Positions 35,361 through 45,026 are shown, counted from the stretch's first letter. The stretch is 64,000 nt of DNA from Pseudomonas fluorescens (GCF_902497995.1 NZ_CABVII010000026.1:26600-90599), one strand, 5' to 3'. Program-made: numbers and translations. The notes: generated by a model not told the origin, from the sequence alone.

Positions 35361-35379
35361 CGTACCTTCGATTCAGCCT

Positions 35380-37755
35380 TTACTTAGGCAACGCATACGC
35401 AATCACGTAGTCCCCACGATCCGTCGACTGCCGCGCACCGCCAACAGTAAGCAGGATGTACTGCTTGCCCGTTTTCGGCGAAACATAGGTCATCGGCCCG
35501 GACTGACTCCCCACCGGCAAACGCGACTTCCAGATTTCATTACCATTGCCCGTATCGAAAGCACGCAGGTAGAAGTCCTGAGTACCCGCGAAGAACAGCA
35601 GGCCCGACTGGGTCGCCAGCGACGCACCAAGGGTCGGCATGCCGATCGGGATCGGCAGGTGCATGCGGATGCCCAGCGGACCAGTGTCCTGCACCGTGCC
35701 GACCGGAACCTGCCACATCAGCTTGCGAGTCTTGAGGTCGATGGCGGACATGGTGCCGAACGGTGGTTTCTGGCACGGAATGCCGGCCGCCGACAGGAAG
35801 CGTTCGCGCATGGCGCCGAACGGTGTGCCTTCCTGCGGCACCACGCCCATTTCGATTCCGCTGGCCCCGGCGGCGATCTTGTCGCGGGGGATCATGTAGT
35901 TGGCCAAGCCCAGGCGCATGTCGTTGACGAACATGTAGTTCGTGTTCGGATCAACCGAGACGCTGCCCCAGTTCATGCCACCCAGGGAACCCGGGAACTG
36001 CAAGGCACGGTCCATGCCCGGCGGGGTGTAGACGCCTTCATGGCGCATGCCTTTGAACTGGATGCGGCACATCAACTGGTCGAAAGGCGTGGCGCCCCAC
36101 ATGTCCGATTCGGTGAGTGTCTGGTTGCCGATGGACGGCATGTCCACCGAGAACGGCTGGGTCGGCGAGTAGCGTTCGCCAGGCACGTTGCCTTGCGGGA
36201 CCGGACGCTCTTCGACGCGGGCGATCGGCACGCCGGTTTCGCGGTTGAGCAGGAAGATCTCGCCCTGTTTGGTGACTTGCGCCAGGGCTGGCTGAGTGCC
36301 GCCCTTATCGTCTGGCACGTCGTACAGCAGCGGCTGGGCTGGCAGGTCGAAGTCCCACAGGTCGTGGTGAGTGGTCTGGAAATGCCAGCGCACCTGACCG
36401 GTCTTCACGTCGATGGCGACGATGGACGAGCTCCACTTGTCGTCAAATTCAGTGCGTTGGCCGGCGAAGAAGTCCGGCGTGGCGTTGCCGGTGGGCAGGT
36501 AAACCAGACCGAGCCTGGCATCGTAGGACATGGCCGACCAGACGTTCGGTGTGCCACGGGTATAGGTTTCGCCGGCTGGCGGACGTTTGGTGGTGTTCGG
36601 GTTACCCGGATCCCAGGCCCACACCAGCTCACCGCTGCGCACGTCGTAGGCACGGACCACACCTGGCGGTTCGCCGGTGGAATAGTTATCGGCCACGCGG
36701 CCGCCGATGATCACCACGTCCCCTGCTACCAGCGGGGTCGAGGTCTGCTGGTAATAACCGGGCTTCACTTCGCCCATGTCGGTGGTCAGGTCGACCGTGC
36801 CTTTGTTGCCAAACTCTTCACACGGCTGGCCGGTTTCGGCATTGAGCGCGATCAGACGGGCGTCACCGGTTGGCAGGAACAGACGTTTGGTACAGGCCGA
36901 TGGCTGCTCGACTGTAGATGCAGCACTCGCGTCGGAGTAACCCAGGCCCCGGCAGCGCTGCCAGTTTGGCGCGGTGCCCTGCGGATCGAACTTCCAGCGC
37001 TGGGCGCCGGTGTCGGCATCCAGGGCAAAGACTTTGCCGTAGGCGGTGCAGGTGTAGACGGTGTCGCCGATTTGCAGCGGCGTGTTCTGGTCTTCGGCGC
37101 CGGCGCCGGTGCTTTGCGGAATGTCGCCGGTGCGGAAGGTCCAGGCCACTTGCAGCTGGTCGATGTTGCCTTTGTTGATCTGGTCCAGCGCGGCAAAGCG
37201 GTTGCCGGCGGTGGTGTTGCCCCAATGCGCCCAGTCTTTCTGCTCAGTGCCCGCAGCGACCGGCGTCACAGCGGGTTCACTGCTGGCCTTGACCACATGG
37301 GTGGGCACGAACATGTAGGCCAGCGTTGCAACGACGCCAACGCCCAGAATGCCAGCCAGACCGTAGGCGCCACGGCCCGCCGTCGCGCCCGAGGCACGCA
37401 CCAGGGTCGGGTAGATCAACGCGACAACCAGGCCGATCACGGCGAAGGTCAGTACCCGCGAAACCAGCGGCCAGTATTCGAACCCTGCGTCCCATACCGC
37501 CCAGATCGCCGTCAGGATCAGGGCCAGGCCATACAGCCATGCACCCTGGGGTTTACGCCGGGCGATCATCAGCCCGGACACCAGCATCGCCAGGCCCATC
37601 AGCAGAAAGTACGCGCTGCCGCCGAGCGAGATCAGATAGCCCCCGCCGCCGGCCAAGCCAAGCCCGATCAAGGCGATCAGGACACCCAGCCCCACCAGCA
37701 ACCATTTGCTGCCGCCGGCAGCCCCAGAATTATTCATGTCGGAAATTTTCCCCAT
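35380..37755 (-). CDS. gcd: membrane-bound PQQ-dependent glucose dehydrogenase
   Basis: About 791 residues. Five hydrophobic helices occupy the first about 140 residues (WLLVGLGVLIALIGLGLAGG onward). A periplasmic eight-bladed PQQ propeller follows (DWAHWGNTTAGNRFAALDQI, TPNVWSAMSYDARLGLVYLP, TTHHDLWDFDLPAQP). It oxidises glucose to gluconolactone in the periplasm, passing electrons to ubiquinone. This acidification underlies phosphate solubilisation in many pseudomonads. Start: ATG at 37755, with one at 37737 as an alternative. Its cofactor genes (pqqF-E) begin 3.4 kb away. Confidence 0.93.
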   Translation of the reverse strand: MGKISDMNNSGAAGGSKWLLVGLGVLIALIGLGLAGGGGYLISLGGSAYFLLMGLAMLVSGLMIARRKPQGAWLYGLALILTAIWAVWDAGFEYWPLVSRVLTFAVIGLVVALIYPTLVRASGATAGRGAYGLAGILGVGVVATLAYMFVPTHVVKASSEPAVTPVAAGTEQKDWAHWGNTTAGNRFAALDQINKGNIDQLQVAWTFRTGDIPQSTGAGAEDQNTPLQIGDTVYTCTAYGKVFALDADTGAQRWKFDPQGTAPNWQRCRGLGYSDASAASTVEQPSACTKRLFLPTGDARLIALNAETGQPCEEFGNKGTVDLTTDMGEVKPGYYQQTSTPLVAGDVVIIGGRVADNYSTGEPPGVVRAYDVRSGELVWAWDPGNPNTTKRPPAGETYTRGTPNVWSAMSYDARLGLVYLPTGNATPDFFAGQRTEFDDKWSSSIVAIDVKTGQVRWHFQTTHHDLWDFDLPAQPLLYDVPDDKGGTQPALAQVTKQGEIFLLNRETGVPIARVEERPVPQGNVPGERYSPTQPFSVDMPSIGNQTLTESDMWGATPFDQLMCRIQFKGMRHEGVYTPPGMDRALQFPGSLGGMNWGSVSVDPNTNYMFVNDMRLGLANYMIPRDKIAAGASGIEMGVVPQEGTPFGAMRERFLSAAGIPCQKPPFGTMSAIDLKTRKLMWQVPVGTVQDTGPLGIRMHLPIPIGMPTLGASLATQSGLLFFAGTQDFYLRAFDTGNGNEIWKSRLPVGSQSGPMTYVSPKTGKQYILLTVGGARQSTDRGDYVIAYALPK

Positions 37756-37912
37756 TTGTGACAAGCGCGGAATAATGTACGAACTAGTTACTTATGGCAA
37801 ATTGTCGCAGGCAAAAATGGCATGAACGGTATTGAGCCTAGATCAAACATCCGGGTAACGAGCTGTGCCTGTAACATGCATGCCCACTGCTTTATGCCCC
37901 TGGAGCCCGACC

Positions 37913-38374
37913 TTGCCCGACACCCGTCCGCCCGTCCTTGACGAAATCGACCGCCAATTGATCGCGGCCCTGCAAATCAATGCCCGCGAAAGCGTGGCCA
38001 TGCTCGCCCGGCAATTGGGGATTGCCCGCACGACCGTGACCTCGCGGCTGGCGCGACTGGAAAAGGCCAAAGTGATCACCGGTTACGGTGTGCGTTTGGG
38101 GCAGCGGGTGGTGGATGGCGGATTGCAGGCGTACGTCGGGATCACGGTGCAGCCGCGATCCGGGAAGGAAGTGTTGCGCCGGCTCAGTGCCATGGCTCAG
38201 GTACAGCAGCTGTGTGCGGTGAGTGGCGAATTTGATTATGTGGCGTGGCTACGCACTGAGTCGCCGGAGCAGCTGGATCAGTTGCTGGATCAGATCGGCA
38301 GTGTGGATGGGGTGGAGAAGACGACGACGTCGATCATCTTGAGCAGCAAGATTGATCGGGGGCAGCCGGTTTGA
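37913..38374 (+). CDS. Lrp/AsnC family regulator, probable dav regulator
   Basis: 153 residues from a TTG at 37913, chosen because GGAG lies 7 bases upstream; an ATG at 37880 has no such signal. The N-terminal winged helix (LDEIDRQLIAALQINARESV, then LARQLGIARTTVTSRLARLE) is followed by an RAM/AsnC ligand domain (AYVGITVQPRSGKEVLRRL). Members sense amino acids. It lies 236 bases before davB on the same strand, as the AsnC gene does next to davBA in P. putida, so lysine or a pathway intermediate is a reasonable ligand guess. Confidence 0.82.
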   Translation: MPDTRPPVLDEIDRQLIAALQINARESVAMLARQLGIARTTVTSRLARLEKAKVITGYGVRLGQRVVDGGLQAYVGITVQPRSGKEVLRRLSAMAQVQQLCAVSGEFDYVAWLRTESPEQLDQLLDQIGSVDGVEKTTTSIILSSKIDRGQPV

Positions 38375-38411
38375 GTTTCTGCCTGCAGAACTTCGGTGTC
38401 TGATCGGGCCT

Positions 38412-38452
38412 CTTCGCGGGCAAGTCGGATCGCCGCACCGCTCGCTCCTACA
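38412..38452. repeat. single REP element
   Basis: TTCGCGGGCAAGTCGGATCG with CCGCTCGCTCCTACA, a variant in which CGGATCGCCGCAC replaces the usual core middle. The rest of the 236-base gap before davB is AT-rich (about 38460-38540) and probably holds the davB promoter and regulator sites. Confidence 0.75.
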
Positions 38453-38610
38453 TGGTCGGTGTGTAGCAAATATTCGTCATATTGTTAAATCAATTAGCAA
38501 AACGACGACACTTTGCGTCTTATTAACGTGTTCTACGCTCTCTAGAATGGCTGACATCTTTTCCTATACTCAGATGCGCATTCCGCGTCGGGTCGCCAGC
38601 AAGGTCAGCC

Positions 38611-40293
38611 ATGAACAAGAACAATCGCCATCCTGCAGACGGTAAAAAACCGGTTACCATTTTTGGCCCGGACTTTCCTTTCGCCTTCGACGACTGGATC
38701 GAACACCCGGCGGGCCTGGGCAGCATTCCCGAGCACAATCACGGTGCCGAGGTAGCGATTGTCGGTGCCGGTATCGCCGGTCTGGTGGCGGCTTACGAAT
38801 TGATGAAGCTGGGCCTCAAGCCCGTCGTCTACGAAGCTTCGAAAATGGGCGGTCGCCTGCGTTCCCAGGCGTTCAACGGCGCCGAAGGCATCGTCGCCGA
38901 ACTGGGCGGCATGCGCTTCCCGGTATCGTCCACCGCGTTTTATCACTACGTCGACAAACTCGGCCTGGAAACCAAGCCCTTCCCGAACCCGCTGACCCCT
39001 GCCTCTGGCAGCACCGTGATCGATCTGGAAGGCAAGACCCATTACGCCCAGAAACTGGCGGATCTTCCGGCACTGTTCCAGGAAGTGGCCGACGCCTGGG
39101 CCGATGCCCTGGAAGCCGGTTCGCAGTTCTCCGATATCCAGCAAGCGATCCGCGACCGCGACGTGCCACGCCTCAAGGAACTGTGGAATACCCTGGTTCC
39201 ACTCTGGGACGACCGCACCTTCTATGACTTCGTTGCGACCTCCGAAGCGTTCGCCAAACTGTCGTTCCATCACCGTGAAGTATTCGGCCAGGTCGGTTTC
39301 GGCACCGGCGGCTGGGATTCGGACTTCCCCAACTCGATGCTGGAAATCTTCCGCGTGGTGATGACCAACTGCGACGATCACCAGCACCTGGTGGTCGGCG
39401 GCGTGGAACAAGTGCCGCAGGGCATCTGGCGCCATGTGCCGGAACGCTGCGTGCACTGGCCCGAGGGCACCAGCCTCAGTTCGTTGCACAGGGGCGCTCC
39501 GCGTTCCGGCGTGAAGAAAATCGCCCACGCAGCGAACGGCCGTTTTACGGTCACTGACAACTACGGCGACACCCGCGAATACGCGGCGGTACTGACCACC
39601 TGCCAGAGTTGGCTGTTGACCACCCAGATCGAGTGCGACGAAACCCTGTTCTCGCAAAAAATGTGGATGGCCCTGGACCGCACCCGCTACATGCAGTCGT
39701 CGAAAACCTTCGTGATGGTCGACCGCCCGTTCTGGAAGGACAAGGATCCGGAAACCGGCCGCGACCTGATGAGCATGACCCTCACCGATCGCCTGACCCG
39801 CGGCACCTATCTTTTCGACAACGGCGACGACAAGCCGGGGGTGATTTGCCTGTCGTACTCATGGATGAGCGACGCGCTGAAAATGCTCCCGCACCCGGTG
39901 GAAAAACGCGTCAAGCTGGCGCTGGATGCCTTGAAGAAGATCTACCCGAAAGTCGACATTGCCGCACGGATCATCGGCGACCCGATCACCGTGTCCTGGG
40001 AAGCCGACCCGCATTTCCTCGGGGCTTTCAAAGGCGCCCTGCCCGGCCACTACCGCTACAATCAGCGGATGTACGCGCATTTCATGCAGGCCGACATGCC
40101 GGCCGAGCAGCGCGGTATTTTCATCGCCGGCGACGACGTTTCGTGGACGCCGGCCTGGGTCGAAGGCGCGGTGCAGACATCGCTCAATGCGGTGTGGGGC
40201 ATCATGAAACACTTCGGTGGTGAAACTCACGCCGAGAACCCGGGCCCAGGCGATGTGTTCAACGAGATCGGTCCGATCGCCCTGCCCGAGTAA
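38611..40293 (+). CDS. davB: L-lysine 2-monooxygenase
   Basis: 560 residues, the same length as I recall for P. putida DavB. The FAD-binding Rossmann motif AEVAIVGAGIAGLVAAYEL (about 46) and the amine-oxidase GGRLRSQAF and ELGGMRFP segments are present. The C-terminal FAD site is FIAGDDVSWTPAWVEGA. It decarboxylates and oxidises lysine to 5-aminopentanamide. Homologous tryptophan 2-monooxygenases look alike; the adjacent amidase davA decides for lysine. davA follows after 12 bases. Confidence 0.88.
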   Translation: MNKNNRHPADGKKPVTIFGPDFPFAFDDWIEHPAGLGSIPEHNHGAEVAIVGAGIAGLVAAYELMKLGLKPVVYEASKMGGRLRSQAFNGAEGIVAELGGMRFPVSSTAFYHYVDKLGLETKPFPNPLTPASGSTVIDLEGKTHYAQKLADLPALFQEVADAWADALEAGSQFSDIQQAIRDRDVPRLKELWNTLVPLWDDRTFYDFVATSEAFAKLSFHHREVFGQVGFGTGGWDSDFPNSMLEIFRVVMTNCDDHQHLVVGGVEQVPQGIWRHVPERCVHWPEGTSLSSLHRGAPRSGVKKIAHAANGRFTVTDNYGDTREYAAVLTTCQSWLLTTQIECDETLFSQKMWMALDRTRYMQSSKTFVMVDRPFWKDKDPETGRDLMSMTLTDRLTRGTYLFDNGDDKPGVICLSYSWMSDALKMLPHPVEKRVKLALDALKKIYPKVDIAARIIGDPITVSWEADPHFLGAFKGALPGHYRYNQRMYAHFMQADMPAEQRGIFIAGDDVSWTPAWVEGAVQTSLNAVWGIMKHFGGETHAENPGPGDVFNEIGPIALPE

Positions 40294-40305
40294 GAGGAAT
40301 CCGAA

Positions 40306-41100
40306 ATGCGCGTAGCCCTTTACCAATGTCCACCCTTGCCCCTGGAGGTTGCCGGCAATCTGCAACGCCTGCATCAACTGGCGCTGGAGGCCAAGGGCGC
40401 CGACTTGCTGGTGCTGCCGGAGATGTTCCTGACCGGCTACAACATCGGCCTCGATGCAGTCAGCGTGCTGGCGGAAGTGCACAACGGTGAGTCGGCGCAG
40501 CAGATCGCGCGCATCGCCAGAAACGCAGGGATTGCCATTTTGTATGGCTATCCCGAGCGCGCCGAAGACGGGCAGATCTACAACGCCGTGCAATTGATCG
40601 ACGCCCATGGCGAGCGCCTGTGCAACTACCGCAAGACGCATCTGTTCGGCGATCTCGATCGCTCGATGTTCAGCGCCGGCAAGGATGATTTCCCGCTGGT
40701 TGAGCTCAATGGCTGGAAGCTCGGCTTTTTGATCTGTTACGACCTGGAATTTCCGGAAAACGCCCGGCGCCTGGCCCTGGCCGGTGCCGAGCTGATTCTG
40801 GTACCCACGGCAAACATGATTCCCTACGACTTCATCGCCGACGTCACCGTCCGCGCACGGGCCTTCGAAAACCAGTGTTATGTGGCCTACGCCAACTATT
40901 GTGGGCAAGAAGGCGACATCCACTACTGCGGCCAGAGCAGTATCGCCGCACCGGATGGGAGCCGCATTGCCCAGGCGGGCCTCGATGAAGCACTGATCGT
41001 CGGCGAGCTGGATCGCCAGTTGATGGTCGATTCCCGCGCCGCCAATCGCTACCTCCTCGATCGCCGCCCCGAGCTTTACCGCGACCTGCACAAGCGCTGA
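40306..41100 (+). CDS. davA: 5-aminopentanamidase (nitrilase family)
   Basis: 264 residues of the nitrilase fold with the full Glu-Lys-Cys triad: LPEMFLTGYN (about 41), YRKTHLFGD (about 110) and LICYDLEFPE (about 145). It hydrolyses 5-aminopentanamide to 5-aminovalerate plus ammonia, the second step of the lysine route begun by DavB. AGAGGAAT precedes the ATG. Cytoplasmic. Confidence 0.9.
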   Translation: MRVALYQCPPLPLEVAGNLQRLHQLALEAKGADLLVLPEMFLTGYNIGLDAVSVLAEVHNGESAQQIARIARNAGIAILYGYPERAEDGQIYNAVQLIDAHGERLCNYRKTHLFGDLDRSMFSAGKDDFPLVELNGWKLGFLICYDLEFPENARRLALAGAELILVPTANMIPYDFIADVTVRARAFENQCYVAYANYCGQEGDIHYCGQSSIAAPDGSRIAQAGLDEALIVGELDRQLMVDSRAANRYLLDRRPELYRDLHKR

Positions 41101-41207
41101 TCCACTTAAGGGGCATTCTCGATGAGTTTCCCCGCCGCGGTGTGGAAACTCATTGAGAACGCCCCCTAATCCGCTAGCATTAGCGCTTCTCTGTTCTGGA
41201 AGTGCTC

Positions 41208-43640
41208 ATGCCTGCGCTGAATCACCCCCGCCTTCATACTGAAACCCTGGCCAACGGCCTGCGGGTGACGTTGCGTCATGCTCCCGATTTGAAGCGTTGC
41301 GCTGCGGCGTTGCGCGTCGCCGCGGGCAGCCACGATGTGCCGCTGGCCTGGCCTGGTTTGGCGCACTTTCTTGAACACCTGTTGTTCCTCGGTACCGAGC
41401 GTTTTCCTGCAGGCCAAGGCCTGATGGCCTACGCACAAGTTCACGGCGGGCAGGTAAACGCGCAAACCTGTGAACGCACAACCGACTTCTTTTTTGAAGT
41501 GTCCCCTCAGGCGTTTAGCGGTGGGCTGCAGCGTCTGTCAGACATGCTCGCTCACCCGCGTATGAATCCGGACGATCAGCGGCGGGAACGGGAAGTGCTG
41601 CACGCAGAATTTGTCGCCTGGTCCCGGGATGCGATGGCCCGGCAGCACTTTGCGCGGTTTGATGGCGTTTGCGCAGCTCACCCGTTGCGCGCGTTTCATG
41701 CGGGCAATCGCTACAGCCTGCCGCTGCCGCAGACTGAGTTTCAGCAGGCGCTGAAGAATTTCCATCAACGGTTTTATCAGACCGGGCAGATGACGCTGAG
41801 CCTGGTGGGGCCGCAGAGTATCGATGAGTTGAAGTCGATGGCTCAACGCTTTGGCGCCGACCTTTCGGTAGGGAAAAAAGTTTCGCAACAAACCCCTGTG
41901 CCGCTGATGGAGCCTTCAAGCAATAGTTATCAACAGGCCGGCGAGGGTCGGCTGGATCTGTTGTTTGCCTTCGAAGCGCTGCCCGATTCATCGGCCGAAG
42001 CCTTGGCGTTCCTGTGCCATTGGTTGAACGCGGCAAAACCGGGGGGGCTGCTCGCGGCATTGCGCGCCGGCGGGACGGCTGACAGCCTGAAAGCCACGCC
42101 GCTGTACCGGTTCGGTGGACAAGCGTTGCTGCACATCGAATTCACCTTGCCCACCCACGCAACCCACGCCGGGATCCGCGAGCAGCTGCTGGACTGGCTG
42201 GGCTTTTTTGCCTCTGGGCAAGATTGGAGCGCGTTGCGCGAAGAGTACGCCGCCCTGTTGCGACGTCAGCAGCAAGTCAGCGCGGCCCTGCAACTGGCCC
42301 GATTGGACAGCGAGCAGCTTGAGAGCGGTTTATCCGACCAGGGCGTCGTTGCCCTGAAGGAGATCCTCCAGCAAATGGGCGCTGTGGATAACTTCAGCAG
42401 CCATTGGCAATTGCCGACAGCCAACCCGTTTTTATGTGCTGAACCTCAAGCGCCGAGTGCCGGACTGATCCGCGGCCAGACCAGCAGACACCGCGGTCTG
42501 CGAACCTTTGCTCAGGATCGCATGCGCAGTCGCCGCGAACACTCGCCGATGCACTTCAGCCAGGCATTGCCGGATCACACGGCTGAAGGTGCCGTATACC
42601 TGCGTTGGCGCCTGGACTCGGCGCCTGGCAGCAAGCTTCAATCTGCACTGGAAAACCGCCTGCAACCCTTGCGTGACGATGCTCGTCAGGCAGGTGTCGA
42701 GTTTTCTCTCAGCGCTTCGGGCAATGAATGGCTGCTGAAAATGACCGGTCTGCAAGAGCCGATGCCGATAGTCCTCGAGCATGCGCTGAAAGAACTGACA
42801 AATGCTGATGTCGCTGTCTCACAAGCGACATCGACAAGCACCCCACTGATGCCGATTCGACAACTGCTCAAGGCACTGTCGGAGCGCTGCCTTGAGCAAA
42901 CGCCTGAATCGGACGACTGGCAGCAGCTTTGGGCGAATGCACGCTGGGAGGGGCTGGCGACCGGCCTGTCCGCCCGGACTCAAGCGGCGATGGGCCTGGC
43001 CTTGAGCCGAGTACCGGGCAACCCGGACAAACAGCTGACACCACTTTCACCGATCTGCTCACAGCACCTCTGGCACTGCATCGACACCGGCTTCAGCGAG
43101 CACGCGCTATTGCTCTTCTGCCCGAGCGCAACCCGCAGCATCGCCGACGAAGCCGCCTGGCGCTTGCTCGCTCACCTGTGCCAGACACCGTTCTACCAGC
43201 GCCTGCGGGTAGAGCTGCAACTGGGCTATGCAGTCTTCAGCGGCCTGCGTCAGGTTCACGGGCAGACCGGGCTATTATTCGGCGTGCAATCACCGAGCGT
43301 GGCGCCTGCGGACCTGCTGGGGCACATCGAACAATTCCTGAATGCCTTGCCGGGGATGATCGATGGCATCGATGACTTGACCTTCGTCGGCCAACGCCAG
43401 GCGTTGGCCGATCAGTTCGTCAGCACCGCGCTGCCCCTCGCTCAGGCCGCCGAACTGTTGTGGCAGGGCAAACTGGCAGGCCACTCGTCGGATTACCTGA
43501 CCCGACTACCCGAGGCGATTCTGAAGATCGACCGCCCAGCCCTGCTCGACGCCGCCCAGCGACTGAATAAGGCCGACGGTGGTTGGCGCTGCCTGGCCAG
43601 CAGCCCGGGGCCGAGTGCGCCCTGGCAAGCGGCAAACTGA
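41208..43640 (+). CDS. pqqF: PqqF, M16-type peptidase of PQQ biosynthesis
   Basis: 810 residues from the ATG at 41208 (GGAAG 5 bases before). The inverted zinc motif HFLEHLLFLGTERFP (HxxEH, about 44) and downstream acidic residues mark the active M16 domain. Inactive M16-like domains make up the rest. It is thought to trim the PqqA peptide after crosslinking. It precedes pqqA with a 157-base gap, the order seen in P. fluorescens and P. putida. Confidence 0.9.
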   Translation: MPALNHPRLHTETLANGLRVTLRHAPDLKRCAAALRVAAGSHDVPLAWPGLAHFLEHLLFLGTERFPAGQGLMAYAQVHGGQVNAQTCERTTDFFFEVSPQAFSGGLQRLSDMLAHPRMNPDDQRREREVLHAEFVAWSRDAMARQHFARFDGVCAAHPLRAFHAGNRYSLPLPQTEFQQALKNFHQRFYQTGQMTLSLVGPQSIDELKSMAQRFGADLSVGKKVSQQTPVPLMEPSSNSYQQAGEGRLDLLFAFEALPDSSAEALAFLCHWLNAAKPGGLLAALRAGGTADSLKATPLYRFGGQALLHIEFTLPTHATHAGIREQLLDWLGFFASGQDWSALREEYAALLRRQQQVSAALQLARLDSEQLESGLSDQGVVALKEILQQMGAVDNFSSHWQLPTANPFLCAEPQAPSAGLIRGQTSRHRGLRTFAQDRMRSRREHSPMHFSQALPDHTAEGAVYLRWRLDSAPGSKLQSALENRLQPLRDDARQAGVEFSLSASGNEWLLKMTGLQEPMPIVLEHALKELTNADVAVSQATSTSTPLMPIRQLLKALSERCLEQTPESDDWQQLWANARWEGLATGLSARTQAAMGLALSRVPGNPDKQLTPLSPICSQHLWHCIDTGFSEHALLLFCPSATRSIADEAAWRLLAHLCQTPFYQRLRVELQLGYAVFSGLRQVHGQTGLLFGVQSPSVAPADLLGHIEQFLNALPGMIDGIDDLTFVGQRQALADQFVSTALPLAQAAELLWQGKLAGHSSDYLTRLPEAILKIDRPALLDAAQRLNKADGGWRCLASSPGPSAPWQAAN

Positions 43641-43797
43641 TCATTACCGGTGCTGCAATGAGCTTTCTCAAAGATTCGCGGCCAATCATTCTGAAATTTT
43701 GAGTAACATAGCCGCCTAACTATCTGAACATCTCCGACTGGAGGTGGACTATATGTATAGGTATCCACTGTCCCATCTACCTGAAAGGAGCACTCTT

Positions 43798-43872
43798 ATG
43801 TCCTGGTCCAAACCTGCTTACACCGACCTGCGTATCGGCTTTGAAGTCACCATGTACTTCGCAAGCCGCTAA
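43798..43872 (+). CDS. pqqA: PqqA, precursor peptide of PQQ
   Basis: 24 residues, MSWSKPAYTDLRIGFEVTMY then FASR. The EVTMY core supplies the Glu16 and Tyr20 that PqqE crosslinks and that become PQQ. AAGGAG lies 7 bases upstream of this ATG. An in-frame ATG at 43753 with its own GGAGG (43740-43744, 8-base spacing) would give a 39-residue form with a 15-residue leader. The 24-residue form matches the family. Confidence 0.93.
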   Translation: MSWSKPAYTDLRIGFEVTMYFASR

Positions 43873-43902
43873 GTTCTGCCGTTTAGGTGGAGAATGATGT
43901 GC

Positions 43903-43936
43903 AACGCCTCGGTTCGCCGAGGCGTTTTTATTTTCA
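43903..43936 (+). terminator. terminator-like hairpin between pqqA and pqqB
   Basis: AACGCCTCGG-TTCG-CCGAGGCGTT, a perfect 10-bp stem followed by TTTATTTT, 30 bases after the pqqA stop. Partial termination here would make pqqA more abundant than the enzyme genes downstream. Confidence 0.85.
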
Positions 43937-43958
43937 GCGTTGATATGATGGAGCAGCC

Positions 43959-44870
43959 ATGTTTGTCCAGATTCTAGGTTCCGCCGCTGGCGGTGGCTTC
44001 CCCCAGTGGAACTGCAACTGCACGAACTGCGCGGGCTTTCGCAGCGGCAGCCTGCGGGCCAAGGCGCGGACCCAGTCGTCCATCGCGATTTCCGATGATG
44101 GCGTGAACTGGGTGCTGTGCAATGCCTCGCCAGACATCCGCGCCCAGCTCCAGAGCTTCGCGCCCATGCAACCGGGACGCGCCCTGCGCGATACCGGGAT
44201 CAGCGCGATCATCCTGATGGACAGCCAGATCGACCACACCACCGGCCTGCTCAGTCTGCGCGAAGGTTGCCCGCATCAAGTCTGGTGCACCGACATGGTC
44301 CACGAAGACCTGAGCACCGGTTTCCCGTTGTTCACCATGCTGACCCACTGGAATGGCGGGCTGAACTGGAACCGCATCGAACTCGACCGCAGCTTCACCA
44401 TCGCGGCCTGCCCGAGCCTGCGCTTTACCCCGCTGCCCCTGCGCAGCGCCGCGCCGCCGTATTCGCCGCACCGCTTCGACCCGCACCCGGGCGACAACAT
44501 CGGCCTGATCGTCGAAGACCTGAACACCGGCGGCAAGCTGTTCTACGCCCCGGGGCTGGGCAAGGTCGATGCGCCGCTGCTGGACATCATGGCCGACAGC
44601 GATTGCCTGCTGGTGGACGGTACGATGTGGGACGACGATGAGATGCAGCGTCGGGGCGTCGGCACCCGCACCGGCCGGGAAATGGGCCACCTGGCGCAGA
44701 ACGGCCCCGGCGGCATGCTGGAAGTGCTGGAAAAGTTGCCCGAGCAGCGCAAGGTGCTTATCCACATCAACAACACCAACCCGATTCTCGATGAAGACTC
44801 GCCGGAGCGTGCGGAGTTGGTCCGTCGCCATGTTGAAGTGGCGTATGACGGCATGAGTATTGTGCTGTAG
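43959..44870 (+). CDS. pqqB: PqqB, metallo-beta-lactamase-fold PQQ biosynthesis protein
   Basis: 303 residues. It starts VQILGSAAGGGFPQWNCNC, the diagnostic PqqB beginning with CNCxxC metal ligands. The metallo-hydrolase-like motif is DSQIDHTTGLL. It acts on the crosslinked and processed Glu-Tyr intermediate before PqqC. A REPIN separates it from pqqC. Confidence 0.95.
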   Translation: MFVQILGSAAGGGFPQWNCNCTNCAGFRSGSLRAKARTQSSIAISDDGVNWVLCNASPDIRAQLQSFAPMQPGRALRDTGISAIILMDSQIDHTTGLLSLREGCPHQVWCTDMVHEDLSTGFPLFTMLTHWNGGLNWNRIELDRSFTIAACPSLRFTPLPLRSAAPPYSPHRFDPHPGDNIGLIVEDLNTGGKLFYAPGLGKVDAPLLDIMADSDCLLVDGTMWDDDEMQRRGVGTRTGREMGHLAQNGPGGMLEVLEKLPEQRKVLIHINNTNPILDEDSPERAELVRRHVEVAYDGMSIVL

Positions 44871-44880
44871 AGGATGGCCC

Positions 44881-44977
44881 CTTCGCGAGCAAGCCCGCTC
44901 CCACATTGGATCTCCACTGAACACATTATCTGTAAACACTAGAGATCCAATGTGGGAGCGGGCTTGCTCGCGAAGGC
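44881..44977. repeat. REPIN inside the pqq operon
   Basis: CTTCGCGAGCAAGCCCGCTC ... GAGCGGGCTTGCTCGCGAAG, with arms extended by TTGGATCT / AGATCCAA. It lies between pqqB and pqqC, where it may stabilise or split the transcript. Confidence 0.9.
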
Positions 44978-45026
44978 GTCAGACCAGACACCAAAGAATC
45001 CACCGGTTGTTCCCCGGAGAACCGCA

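Noticed and set aside
35347..37761. An 804-codon plus-strand frame opposite gcd
   Set aside because: Low-complexity His/Arg/Gly-rich translation without domains; gcd on the other strand is unambiguous.
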